Of a DNA stretch of 64,000 nt, positions 26,292 through 34,636 are shown piece by piece. A program made the position numbers and the translations under genes. Below the pieces are notes generated by a model. It searched no databases. It saw only the letters and a program-made list of their open reading frames with translations, and was not told the DNA's origin. Source of the stretch: Eisenbergiella tayi (lineage in GTDB: Bacteria; Bacillota; Clostridia; Lachnospirales; Lachnospiraceae); NCBI RefSeq assembly GCF_001881565.1, contig NZ_MPDJ01000013.1, positions 89,259 to 153,258 on the forward strand, in the 5' to 3' direction. Numbering within the stretch: position 1 is the first letter of the stretch; each line of letters starts with the position of its first letter.

Positions 26292-26507
26292 ATGGCATTT
26301 TTCAATAGCGCAGTAGACGTTTTGCAGACCCTTGTTGTAGCACTTGGAGCCGGGCTTGGTATCTGGGGCGTGATTAACCTCATGGAAGGCTACGGCAACG
26401 ACAATCCGGGCGCGAAAAGCCAGGGCATGAAGCAGCTTATGGCGGGCGGCGGCGTTGCCCTTATCGGCATGACCCTTGTACCGCTGCTTTCCGGCTTGTT
26501 CGGTTAA
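26292..26507 (+). CDS. Maff2-family small membrane protein (ICE-B)
   Basis: 71 residues with two hydrophobic segments (DVLQTLVVALGAGLGIWGVI and LMAGGGVALIGMTLVPLLSG), recognised as the Maff2 family of ICE proteins. Size and two-span layout resemble VirB2/TrbC-like pilin subunits, but that role is inferred. It precedes the VirB6-like gene in both ICEs. Confidence 0.8.
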   Translation: MAFFNSAVDVLQTLVVALGAGLGIWGVINLMEGYGNDNPGAKSQGMKQLMAGGGVALIGMTLVPLLSGLFG

Positions 26508-26526
26508 GAAGCGCGGGTAAAGGCTT

Positions 26527-27396
26527 ATGCAGAGCATACTTGACGCGATTAACGAATGGATAAAGGAAATCCTCATAGGAGCCATAAACGGTAATCTGTC
26601 AACTATGTTCGGGGACGTAAACGAGAAAGTCGGCACTATCGCCGCAGAGGTAGGGCAGACCCCGCAAGGGTGGAACGCAAATATATTCTCCATGATACAG
26701 ACGCTTAGTGAGAATGTAATCGTACCCATTGCGGGGCTTGTCATTACCTACGTCCTATGCTATGAGCTTATCAGCATGGTAACGGAAAAGAACAATATGC
26801 ACGACGTTGACACTTCCATGTTCTTCAAGTGGGTGTTCAAGGCGTTTGTGGCAGTCTACCTTGTGACGCACACCTTTGACATCACTATGGCGGTGTTCGA
26901 TATGGCGCAGCACGTTGTTTCCGGCGCGGCGGGGGTAATCGGCGGCAGCACAGAGATTGATGTTGCCGCCGCCCTTGCTTCCATGCAAAGCGGGCTTGAC
27001 GCTATGGAAATCCCCGAACTGCTCTTACTTGTCATGGAAACAAGCCTTGTGAGCTTGTGCATGAAAATCATGTCCGTACTGATAACCGTTATCCTCTACG
27101 GCAGAATGATAGAAATTTACCTTTACTGTTCGGTATCGCCTATCCCGTTCGCAACAATGACTAATCGGGAATGGGGACAGATAGGGAACAACTACCTAAA
27201 ATCCCTGTTCGCGCTTGGCTTTCAAGGCTTCCTCATAATGATATGCGTCGGCATTTACGCGGTTTTGGTGAACAACATGATAATAGCGGACAACCTGCAC
27301 AGCGCGATTTTTTCCCTTGCAGCCTATACCGTTATCCTCTGTTTCTCCCTGTTCAAATCCGGCGCACTGGCGAAGTCGATTTTCTCCGCGCATTAG
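26527..27396 (+). CDS. VirB6/TrbL-like channel membrane protein (ICE-B)
   Basis: A 289-residue protein with about six membrane segments, beginning MQSILDAINEWIKEILIGAING and ending KSIFSAH. The size and position between Maff2 and PrgI/VirB4 fit the VirB6/TrbL-like inner-membrane channel component of Tn1549-like systems. The ICE-A homologue (287 residues) shares the first residues, the NNMHD..D.SMFF region and the C-terminus. Confidence 0.8.
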   Translation: MQSILDAINEWIKEILIGAINGNLSTMFGDVNEKVGTIAAEVGQTPQGWNANIFSMIQTLSENVIVPIAGLVITYVLCYELISMVTEKNNMHDVDTSMFFKWVFKAFVAVYLVTHTFDITMAVFDMAQHVVSGAAGVIGGSTEIDVAAALASMQSGLDAMEIPELLLLVMETSLVSLCMKIMSVLITVILYGRMIEIYLYCSVSPIPFATMTNREWGQIGNNYLKSLFALGFQGFLIMICVGIYAVLVNNMIIADNLHSAIFSLAAYTVILCFSLFKSGALAKSIFSAH

Positions 27397-27573
27397 CGGC
27401 GTGTCAAGGGTAGGGTGGAGATTTTCAGAGCAAAGCGGCGAAAATACTACCCGACCTTGACGCGGGAAAACCCCATAGAATAGGGACGGGCAAAGGGCAG
27501 AAATTGACCTTTGCCTTGATTACCCCTATGGGAACTTACAGCAGCAAAAAACCCAGAGAAAGGAGGTTTCCAC

Positions 27574-27975
27574 TTGGCGTATGTACCCGTACCCAAAGAC
27601 TTATCCAAAGTCAAGACAAAAGTAGCTTTCAACCTTACCAAACGGCAGATTGTATGTTTTGCGGTAGCTCTCCTGTTAGGGCTTCCGCTTTTCTTTCTGC
27701 TCAAAGACAGCACAGGCACAAGCCTTGCGTCTATGGCTATGATTGCCGTCATGCTGCCCTGTTTCCTGTTCGCCATGTATGAAAAGCATGGACAGCCCCT
27801 TGAAGTGGTGGTGAAGAACATCATACGGACGAAATTCATAGCCCCCAAAGAACGACCATACAGGACAGACAACTTTTATTCCGTCTTAGAACGGCAGAGA
27901 AAACTTGAAAAGGAGGTATCAGCGATTGCAAAAGGAAACACGAAGAAACAGCGCGGCGGGAAGCGCAAAGCCTAA
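27574..27975 (+). CDS. PrgI-family protein, VirB3-like (ICE-B)
   Basis: 133 residues from a TTG start with AAAGGAGG upstream (MAYVPVPKDLSKVKTKVAF). Two adjacent membrane segments (ICFAVALLLGLPLFFLL and ASMAMIAVMLPCFLFAMY) and FGQPLEVVVK-like sequence are typical of PrgI, the VirB3 counterpart. It overlaps the VirB4 start by 50 bases. The 177 bases upstream contain a GTCAAGG...CCTTGAC stem. Confidence 0.85.
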   Translation: MAYVPVPKDLSKVKTKVAFNLTKRQIVCFAVALLLGLPLFFLLKDSTGTSLASMAMIAVMLPCFLFAMYEKHGQPLEVVVKNIIRTKFIAPKERPYRTDNFYSVLERQRKLEKEVSAIAKGNTKKQRGGKRKA

Positions 27976-30364
27976 CCCGCCCCGCAAGCTCACCCGCGCC
28001 GAGAAAAAGCAGATTGCGGAAATCATCAGACAGGCAAAGGGCGACGGGAAAGCCCACACCGCACAGCAGACAATCCCCTATATCCAGATGTACCCGGACG
28101 GTATCTGCAAGGTTACGGGACGGAAATACTCAAAGACCGTCGCCTTTGAAGATATTAACTATCAGCTTGCACAGGCAGACGACAAGACCGCCATTTTTGA
28201 GAACTGGTGCGACTTCCTCAACTACTTTGACGCTTCCGTTTCGGTGCAGCTCTCTTTCATCAATCAGGGGACGCAGCGGGGCGAAGCGGAAAAGGCGGTC
28301 AATATCCCGGCACAGGAGGACGCTTTCAACTCTATCCGCACAGAATACCGGAATATGCTGAAAAACCAGCTTGCAAAGGGAAACAACGGGCTTGTCAAAG
28401 CAAAATATATCACCTTTGCCATTGAAGCCGACAGTCTGGGCGCGGCGAAATCCCGCCTTGCCCGTATCGAAACGGACGTACTCAACAACTTTAAGCTCTT
28501 GGGCGTGTCTGCCCGCCCCATGACAGGCTATGAACGCCTTAAAATGCTGCATGGCATTTTCCACCCGGAGGGCGGGCAGTTTGCCTTTGATTTTTCATGG
28601 CTTGCCCCGTCCGGGCTTTCCACAAAGGACTTTATCGCCCCATCCTCTTTCCGTTTTGGCGAGGGGCGTTATTTCCGCATGGGGCGCAAAATCGGCGCGG
28701 TTTCATTCCTTGAAATCCTTGCGCCGGAATTAAACGACCGTATCTTATCGGATATTCTGGACTTGGAAACGGGCGTTATCGTCAATCTGCATATCCACAG
28801 TATCGACCAGACCGAAGCCATAAAGACAATCAAGCGGAAAATCACCGACCTTGACAAAATGAAAATCGAGGAACAGAAAAAAGCGGTACGCAGCGGCTAC
28901 GACATGGATATAATCCCGTCCGACCTTGCCACGTTCGGCAGCGAAGCGAAGAACCTCTTACAGGACTTGCAGAGCCGGAATGAAAGAATGTTCCTCTTGA
29001 CGTTCCTTGTGGTGAACATGGCGGACACGAAGCGGAAACTGGAAAATGACGTATTCGCGGCGGCGGGCATTGCACAGAAGAACAACTGCGCCTTGACCCG
29101 CCTTGACTACCAACAGGAAGCGGGGCTTATGTCCTCTGTACCGCTTGGGGAGAACCTTATCCCCATTCAAAGAGGGCTTACCACGTCAAGCACCGCTATC
29201 TTTATCCCCTTTATCACACAGGAGCTTTTCCAGACGGGCGCGGCTTTGTACTACGGCTTAAACGCCCTGTCTAACAACATGATACTCTGCGACCGCAAGC
29301 AGCTAAAGAACCCCAACGGCTTAATCTTGGGTACGCCGGGAAGCGGGAAATCCTTTGCCGCCAAACGGGAAATGACAAACGCTTTCCTCATTACCGACGA
29401 CGACATAATTATCTGCGACCCGGAAGCAGAGTATTTTTCCCTTGTGCAGCGGCTTGACGGGCAAGTGATACGGTTATCGCCTACGGGCAAGGGCATTGAC
29501 GGGAAGCCCCAGTATGTGAACCCTATGGATATTAACCTCAACTATTCCGAGGACGACAGCCCCCTTGCGCTGAAATCCGACTTTATCCTCTCCCTCTGCG
29601 AGCTTGTAATCGGCGGCAAGGAGGGCTTGCAGCCCGTCGATAAGACCGTCATTGACCGCGCCGTTAGGAACGTGTACCGCCCTTTCCTTGCAGACCCCGA
29701 CCCGGAGAAAATGCCTATCTTGGGCGACCTCTACGACGAGCTTTTGAAGCAGCCGGAGCCGGAAGCGGCGCGTATCGCGGCGGCATTGGAGCTTTACGTT
29801 TCCGGCAGCTTGAACGTCTTTAACCACCGTACCAACGTGGAACTTTCTAACCGCCTTGTCTGCTTTGACATCAAGCAGCTTGGGAAGCAGCTCAAAAAGT
29901 TAGGTATGCTCATTGTGCAGGACCAGGTATGGAACCGCGTCACCGTCAACCGGGCAGAAAGGAAATCCACCCGGTATTTTATGGACGAATTTCATCTTCT
30001 CTTGAAAGAGGAACAGACCGCCGCCTATTCCGTTGAAATCTGGAAGCGTTTCAGAAAATGGGGCGGCATACCCACAGCCATTACGCAGAACGTCAAGGAT
30101 TTGCTTGCTTCCCGCGAAGTGGAGAATATCTTTGAAAACTCTGATTTTGTCCTCATGCTCAATCAGGCGGCGGGCGACCGGGCTATCCTTGCAAAGCAGC
30201 TCAACATCTCCCCGCAGCAGATGAAGTATGTCACCCACACCGAAGCGGGCGAGGGGCTTATCTTCTACGGGAACGTGGTGCTGCCCTTTGTAGACCGCTT
30301 CCCGAAAGACACCGAGCTTTACCGGGTAATGACGACGAAGCCGGAGGAAGTGGGCGAAGCATGA
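27926..30364 (+). CDS. VirB4-like conjugation ATPase (ICE-B)
   Basis: 812 residues from the TTG at 27926 (AAAGGAGG upstream; the homologue in ICE-A also uses TTG). Walker A GTPGSGKS is at residues 469-476 and Walker B YFMDEFHLLL near 685. The C-terminal RecA-like domain has the NQAAGDRAILAKQLNISPQQ region. It powers assembly of the channel and substrate passage. Full length relative to the ICE-A copy (801). Confidence 0.93.
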   Translation: MQKETRRNSAAGSAKPNPPRKLTRAEKKQIAEIIRQAKGDGKAHTAQQTIPYIQMYPDGICKVTGRKYSKTVAFEDINYQLAQADDKTAIFENWCDFLNYFDASVSVQLSFINQGTQRGEAEKAVNIPAQEDAFNSIRTEYRNMLKNQLAKGNNGLVKAKYITFAIEADSLGAAKSRLARIETDVLNNFKLLGVSARPMTGYERLKMLHGIFHPEGGQFAFDFSWLAPSGLSTKDFIAPSSFRFGEGRYFRMGRKIGAVSFLEILAPELNDRILSDILDLETGVIVNLHIHSIDQTEAIKTIKRKITDLDKMKIEEQKKAVRSGYDMDIIPSDLATFGSEAKNLLQDLQSRNERMFLLTFLVVNMADTKRKLENDVFAAAGIAQKNNCALTRLDYQQEAGLMSSVPLGENLIPIQRGLTTSSTAIFIPFITQELFQTGAALYYGLNALSNNMILCDRKQLKNPNGLILGTPGSGKSFAAKREMTNAFLITDDDIIICDPEAEYFSLVQRLDGQVIRLSPTGKGIDGKPQYVNPMDINLNYSEDDSPLALKSDFILSLCELVIGGKEGLQPVDKTVIDRAVRNVYRPFLADPDPEKMPILGDLYDELLKQPEPEAARIAAALELYVSGSLNVFNHRTNVELSNRLVCFDIKQLGKQLKKLGMLIVQDQVWNRVTVNRAERKSTRYFMDEFHLLLKEEQTAAYSVEIWKRFRKWGGIPTAITQNVKDLLASREVENIFENSDFVLMLNQAAGDRAILAKQLNISPQQMKYVTHTEAGEGLIFYGNVVLPFVDRFPKDTELYRVMTTKPEEVGEA

Positions 30365-31320
30365 CAAAATTAAGGACAGACACCATTATCAACCGGGACG
30401 CGCTCTATGCCTTGCGGGAGCTTCCAGAGGAAAGCGTACACTGTTGCGTCACAAGCCCGCCCTACTATGCGCTTAGGGATTACGGGCTTGATATGCAGAT
30501 TGGGCGGGAGGACACGCCGGAGCAGTACATTGACAGGCTGACCGAGGTTTTCCGCGAACTGCGCCGGGTACTGCGTTCTGACGGTACGCTCTGGCTGAAT
30601 ATCGCGGACACCTACTGCGGCACAGGAAATAAAGGCTACCATGCAGACCCGAAGAACCCGAAAGGGAGAAACGGACAGCAGATTGCAAGAAACAACCGCG
30701 TTTCCGGCTGCAAACAAAAGGACTTAATCGGTATTCCCTGGCTTTTAGCTTTTGCCCTACGCGCTGACGGGTGGTATTTAAGGAGCGACATTATCTGGCA
30801 GAAAGAAAACCCCATGCCGGAGAGCGTGAAAGACCGCCCTACCCGCTGCTATGAACATATCTTTCTGCTTACGAAGTCAAAGAAGTATTTTTATGACGCA
30901 GCCGCCATAGCCGAGCCGTTAGCCCCCACAACGGCGGCGCGGTACCGCACCGGGCGCAGCGCGGGACAGAAATATGCGGACGAAGTACCCGGACAGGGGA
31001 ACGTACAGGGGCTTAACCGGGCGCGAAGCGGCAGCTACTACGACGAAGCCCTCATGCCGACCATGCGGAACAGGCGGGACGTGTGGCTTATCAATACCGT
31101 TCCCTACAAGGGCGGGCATTTCGCCGCGTTCCCGCCAAAACTTGCCGAAACCTGTATCAAGGCGGGCTGTCCGAAAGGCGGCGTTGTGCTTGACCCCTTT
31201 TTCGGCAGCGGCACGACGGGGGCAGCCGCAAAGCAGCTTGACAGGCATTATATAGGCATTGAGATAAACGCCGAGTATTGCGCCCTTGCAAGGGCGCGGA
31301 TTGGAGGGACAGACACATAA
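30361..31320 (+). CDS. Orphan beta-class DNA methyltransferase (N4-cytosine or N6-adenine), ICE-B
   Basis: A 319-residue enzyme with catalytic motif TSPPYY at residues 31-36 and the SAM-binding motif DPFFGSGTTG near the C-terminus, a beta-class motif order. SPPYY favours N4-cytosine or N6-adenine methylation. No restriction partner is present, so it probably guards transferred DNA. The ATG overlaps the VirB4 stop by 4 bases. ICE-A has an unrelated C5 methylase at the same locus. Confidence 0.85.
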   Translation: MTKLRTDTIINRDALYALRELPEESVHCCVTSPPYYALRDYGLDMQIGREDTPEQYIDRLTEVFRELRRVLRSDGTLWLNIADTYCGTGNKGYHADPKNPKGRNGQQIARNNRVSGCKQKDLIGIPWLLAFALRADGWYLRSDIIWQKENPMPESVKDRPTRCYEHIFLLTKSKKYFYDAAAIAEPLAPTTAARYRTGRSAGQKYADEVPGQGNVQGLNRARSGSYYDEALMPTMRNRRDVWLINTVPYKGGHFAAFPPKLAETCIKAGCPKGGVVLDPFFGSGTTGAAAKQLDRHYIGIEINAEYCALARARIGGTDT

Positions 31321-33425
31321 AACAATATAAGGCGCGTGAAAAAGTCACGCAGAAAATGACCCGCGAGGGGGCTGTCGAGGTAAACGCCGCTACCGGGAAA
31401 AAGAAACGTATCAGCAAGCGGATAAGGGACGCGGACTTTGCAAAGACCGAAGCCCCACCGCAGCCGGAACAGGCAGCGCAGCCCCTACCGGGCGGCGCAA
31501 CTTCCCCGCCCTTAACCGACACGCCGCCGCTTCCCCATGCGCCGGGGGCAGAACGGGAACAGGACACCGCAGCAGCCGAGCGCGTCTTGGAACGTATCGA
31601 CGGGGCGCGTACCAGAAAGGCGAGCAAAAAGGCGGCGAGGAAAGCACAGGCAGAAGCCACAGCAAAAGAAAAATCTTCCCGCTTGCAGTTTACCGACGAG
31701 GAACGGGCAACGCCGGAGCTTGAAAGGTATATCCGAAAATCGGACAAAGCAGCCGACCGTCTGGACGCGGCAAAGGCGGCTATCCCCAAAGAAAAGAAAC
31801 TTGTACGGGAGCGCACCTTTGATGAAGCCACCGGGAAAGGCAAGACCCGCCTACATTTTGAGGAACAGGAAAAGCCCATAGGAAAGAATAAGCCCCACAA
31901 TAACCCGCTATCCCGCCCCGCACAGGAAGCGGGTATTTTCGTCCACAACAAGATACATTCCGTTGAAAAGGACAATTCCGGCGTTGAGGGGGCGCACAAA
32001 TCCGAAGAACTGGCAGAGCGCGGCGCAAAGTACGGGGCGCGGAAAGTCAAGGAGGGCTACCACAGCCACAAGCTCAAACCCTACCGGGCGGCGGCAAAGG
32101 CAGAGAAAGCGGCGTTCAAGGCGAATGTGGATTTCCAGTACCATAAAGCCCTGCATGACAATCCGCAGATTGCGGGCAATCCCCTTTCCCGCTTCATGCA
32201 GAAGCAGCAAATCAAGCGGCAGTATGCAAAGTCGGCAAGGAAAGGCGGCGCAAAAACGGCGCAGAAAGCCGCAGAGAACACCCGCAAGGCGGCAAAAAAG
32301 ACCGCCGAGGAAACAAAAAAGGCAATCGCTTTTGTAGGGCGGCACCCGGCGGGCGTATGTATCGCCGTTGCCGCGCTGCTCTTATTCATCATGGTATCGG
32401 CGGGGCTTTCCTCTTGCGGTTCCATGTTCTCCGGCTTGATGAACGGCATACTTGGGACTTCCTACACGTCGGAGGACAGCGACCTTGTGGCGACGGAGAA
32501 CAATTACGCCGCAAAGGAAAACGAGCTTCAGCAGCAGATTGACAATATCGAAAGCACCCACCCCGGCTATGACGAATACCGCTATGACCTTGACAGTATC
32601 GGGCATAACCCCCATGAGTTAGCGTCCTACCTCACCGCCCTTTTGCAGACCTACACCCCGCAGAGCGCACAGGCAGAGCTAAATCGCGTCTTTGCCATGC
32701 AGTACACTTTGACGCTGACAGAAGAAACGGAAATCCGCTACCGCACAGAAACAAGCACAGACCCGGAAACAGGGGAAACGACCACCGAGGAAGTACCCTA
32801 CGAGTACCATATCCTCAACGTGAAGCTGACGAACAAGCCCATTTCCGAGATTGCGGAGGAACTTCTAACGCCACAGCAGCTTGAAATGTACCGCGTCTAT
32901 CTGGAAACAAGCGGAAACAAACCGCTGATTTTCGGCGGCGGCTCCCCCGATATGGGCGCGTCCGAGGATTTAAGCGGCGTACAGCTTGTAAACGGCACAC
33001 GCCCCGGCAACACCGCCGTTGTAGACCTTGCGAAGCGGCAAGTCGGCAACGTGGGCGGGCGACCCTTTTGGAGCTGGTACGGATTTAACAGCCGCGTGGA
33101 ATGGTGCGCCTGTTTCGTTTCATGGTGCTACAATCAAGCCGGAAAGAGCGAGCCGCGCTTTGCCGGGTGCCAGTCACAGGGCGTACCCTGGTTCCAGTCA
33201 CGCGGGCAATGGGGCGCGAGGGGCTATGAGAATATCGCCCCCGGCGACGCTATCTTTTTCGACTGGGACGGGGACGGGAGCGCAGACCATGTGGGGCTTG
33301 TTATCGGAACGGACGGGGAGCGCGTCTATACCGTCGAGGGCAATTCCGGCGACGCCTGCAAGATAAAGAGCTACCCCGTCAATTACTCCTGTATCAAGGG
33401 CTACGGCTTAATGAATTGGAACTGA
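31317..33425 (+). CDS. CD1107-family protein with CHAP peptidoglycan hydrolase domain (ICE-B)
   Basis: 702 residues if started at the ATA of 31317, which aligns with the ATG of the ICE-A homologue and stands 9 bases after GGAGGG. No ATG lies nearer than 31356. Order: charged coiled N-terminus (~1-330), one membrane segment (GVCIAVAALLLFIMVSAG, ~345-362), extracellular linker, C-terminal CHAP domain (EWCACFVSWCYNQAG, then DHVGLVIG). It is the VirB1-like wall-opening protein of the channel. ICE-A carries NlpC/P60 instead. Confidence 0.85.
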   Translation: MKQYKAREKVTQKMTREGAVEVNAATGKKKRISKRIRDADFAKTEAPPQPEQAAQPLPGGATSPPLTDTPPLPHAPGAEREQDTAAAERVLERIDGARTRKASKKAARKAQAEATAKEKSSRLQFTDEERATPELERYIRKSDKAADRLDAAKAAIPKEKKLVRERTFDEATGKGKTRLHFEEQEKPIGKNKPHNNPLSRPAQEAGIFVHNKIHSVEKDNSGVEGAHKSEELAERGAKYGARKVKEGYHSHKLKPYRAAAKAEKAAFKANVDFQYHKALHDNPQIAGNPLSRFMQKQQIKRQYAKSARKGGAKTAQKAAENTRKAAKKTAEETKKAIAFVGRHPAGVCIAVAALLLFIMVSAGLSSCGSMFSGLMNGILGTSYTSEDSDLVATENNYAAKENELQQQIDNIESTHPGYDEYRYDLDSIGHNPHELASYLTALLQTYTPQSAQAELNRVFAMQYTLTLTEETEIRYRTETSTDPETGETTTEEVPYEYHILNVKLTNKPISEIAEELLTPQQLEMYRVYLETSGNKPLIFGGGSPDMGASEDLSGVQLVNGTRPGNTAVVDLAKRQVGNVGGRPFWSWYGFNSRVEWCACFVSWCYNQAGKSEPRFAGCQSQGVPWFQSRGQWGARGYENIAPGDAIFFDWDGDGSADHVGLVIGTDGERVYTVEGNSGDACKIKSYPVNYSCIKGYGLMNWN

Positions 33426-33463
33426 CAACAAAAAAATGAAAATCTGAAAGGAGAAATTTATTG

Positions 33464-33742
33464 ATGGCTATGAACAAAATTGAACGTATCGACAAAGAGA
33501 TTGCAAAGACCCGCGAGAAAATCACCGAGTACCAGAACAGATTAAGGGGGCTTGAAGCGCAGAAAACCGAAGCGGAAAACCTGCAAATCGTACAGCTTGT
33601 GCGCTCCATGCGCCTTTCCCCGCATGAGCTTTCCGCTATGCTTTCCGGGGGCGGTATTCCGGGTATGGAAGCCGCGCCGGGCTACCCCGCAGAACCCGCA
33701 GACCATGACACCGAAGAAATGGAGGACACCGAGAATGAATAA
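33464..33742 (+). CDS. DUF4315 protein (ICE-B)
   Basis: A 92-residue coiled-coil protein (MAMNKIERIDKEIAKTREKITEYQNRL) recognised as DUF4315. AAAGGAG precedes; a TTG one codon earlier is also possible. Downstream of the hydrolase and overlapping the DUF4366 gene by 8 bases, as in ICE-A. Its acidic tail is longer than in ICE-A. The function is unknown. Confidence 0.8.
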   Translation: MAMNKIERIDKEIAKTREKITEYQNRLRGLEAQKTEAENLQIVQLVRSMRLSPHELSAMLSGGGIPGMEAAPGYPAEPADHDTEEMEDTENE

Positions 33743-34436
33743 GAAAATCCTTAGAACCTTGACCGCACTTTGCGCCGCCCTTGTACTTATGGGCGGCTTT
33801 TCCGTCACCGCTTTTGCACAGACCCCGGAGGGAGAGGACGACACCAACGACAGCGGCGTTGTCTACGAGGAACCCCAAAAGGAAGAACCCCTTACCCCGG
33901 ACGGGAACGCGACCCTTGTAGACGATTTCGGCGGCAACAAGCAGCTTATCACCGTAACGACCAAAAACGGCAATTACTTTTATATCCTCATTGACCGGGA
34001 CGACGAGGGCGAGGACACCGTACATTTCCTTAATCAAGTGGACGAAGCCGACCTCTTAGCACTTATGGAGGACGGAAGCACCGAAGCAGCCCCGCCCGCC
34101 GTTTGCAGTTGCACCGATAAATGCGAAGCCGGAAAGGTAAATGTGAGCTGCCCTGTCTGCAAGGACAACATGACCGCTTGCAGCGGCAAGGAAGCGGAGC
34201 CGGAAACCGAGAAACCAACAGAGCAGCCCAAAGAGAAAGGCAATACAGGCGGGCTTGTGCTTTTCCTTGTCGTGGCACTTCTTGGCGGCGGGGGCGCGTT
34301 CTATTATTTTAAGTTTATGAAGCCAAAGCAGAACGTCAAGGGCGACACCGACCTTGAAGATTTCGATTTTGACGATTACGACGAGGACGAGGGGGACGGG
34401 CTTTCTGATGAAGAACAGGAGGACGAGGAAGCATGA
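33735..34436 (+). CDS. DUF4366 surface-exposed membrane protein (ICE-B)
   Basis: A 233-residue protein with an N-terminal signal-like segment (ILRTLTALCAALVLMGGFSVTAFA), an exposed domain (LVDDFGGNKQLITVTTKNGNYFYI) and a Cys cluster (CSCTDKCEAGKVNVSCPVC). One C-terminal membrane span (GLVLFLVVALLGGGGAFYYF) and an acidic cytoplasmic tail follow. Recognised as DUF4366, part of the transfer module. It may be a channel or adhesion component; this is inferred. Confidence 0.8.
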   Translation: MNKKILRTLTALCAALVLMGGFSVTAFAQTPEGEDDTNDSGVVYEEPQKEEPLTPDGNATLVDDFGGNKQLITVTTKNGNYFYILIDRDDEGEDTVHFLNQVDEADLLALMEDGSTEAAPPAVCSCTDKCEAGKVNVSCPVCKDNMTACSGKEAEPETEKPTEQPKEKGNTGGLVLFLVVALLGGGGAFYYFKFMKPKQNVKGDTDLEDFDFDDYDEDEGDGLSDEEQEDEEA

Positions 34437-34621
34437 CGCTTTTCACCGAAAACCCTTTAGAAAAAATGATGGTACAAAGACCCACCGGGCGGCGTGACAG
34501 TGCGCCGCCCGTTCCAAAATCCCCGGCGTGTATGCGTTGCCCTTATAAGGCGCAATCCCCCTGTATCGGCTATTGTCTGAAACAGGCACAGGAGAAGAAG
34601 CACACCGCGCCGGAACGCTGA
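34433..34621 (+). CDS. Small cysteine-containing protein (ICE-B)
   Basis: 62 residues; the ATG overlaps the DUF4366 stop by 4 bases. A CMRCPYKAQSPCIGYC cluster suggests metal binding. ICE-A has no counterpart: there the topoisomerase gene overlaps the DUF4366 gene directly. The family was not recognised. Confidence 0.6.
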   Translation: MTLFTENPLEKMMVQRPTGRRDSAPPVPKSPACMRCPYKAQSPCIGYCLKQAQEKKHTAPER

Positions 34622-34636
34622 AAGGAGGATTTTTTC

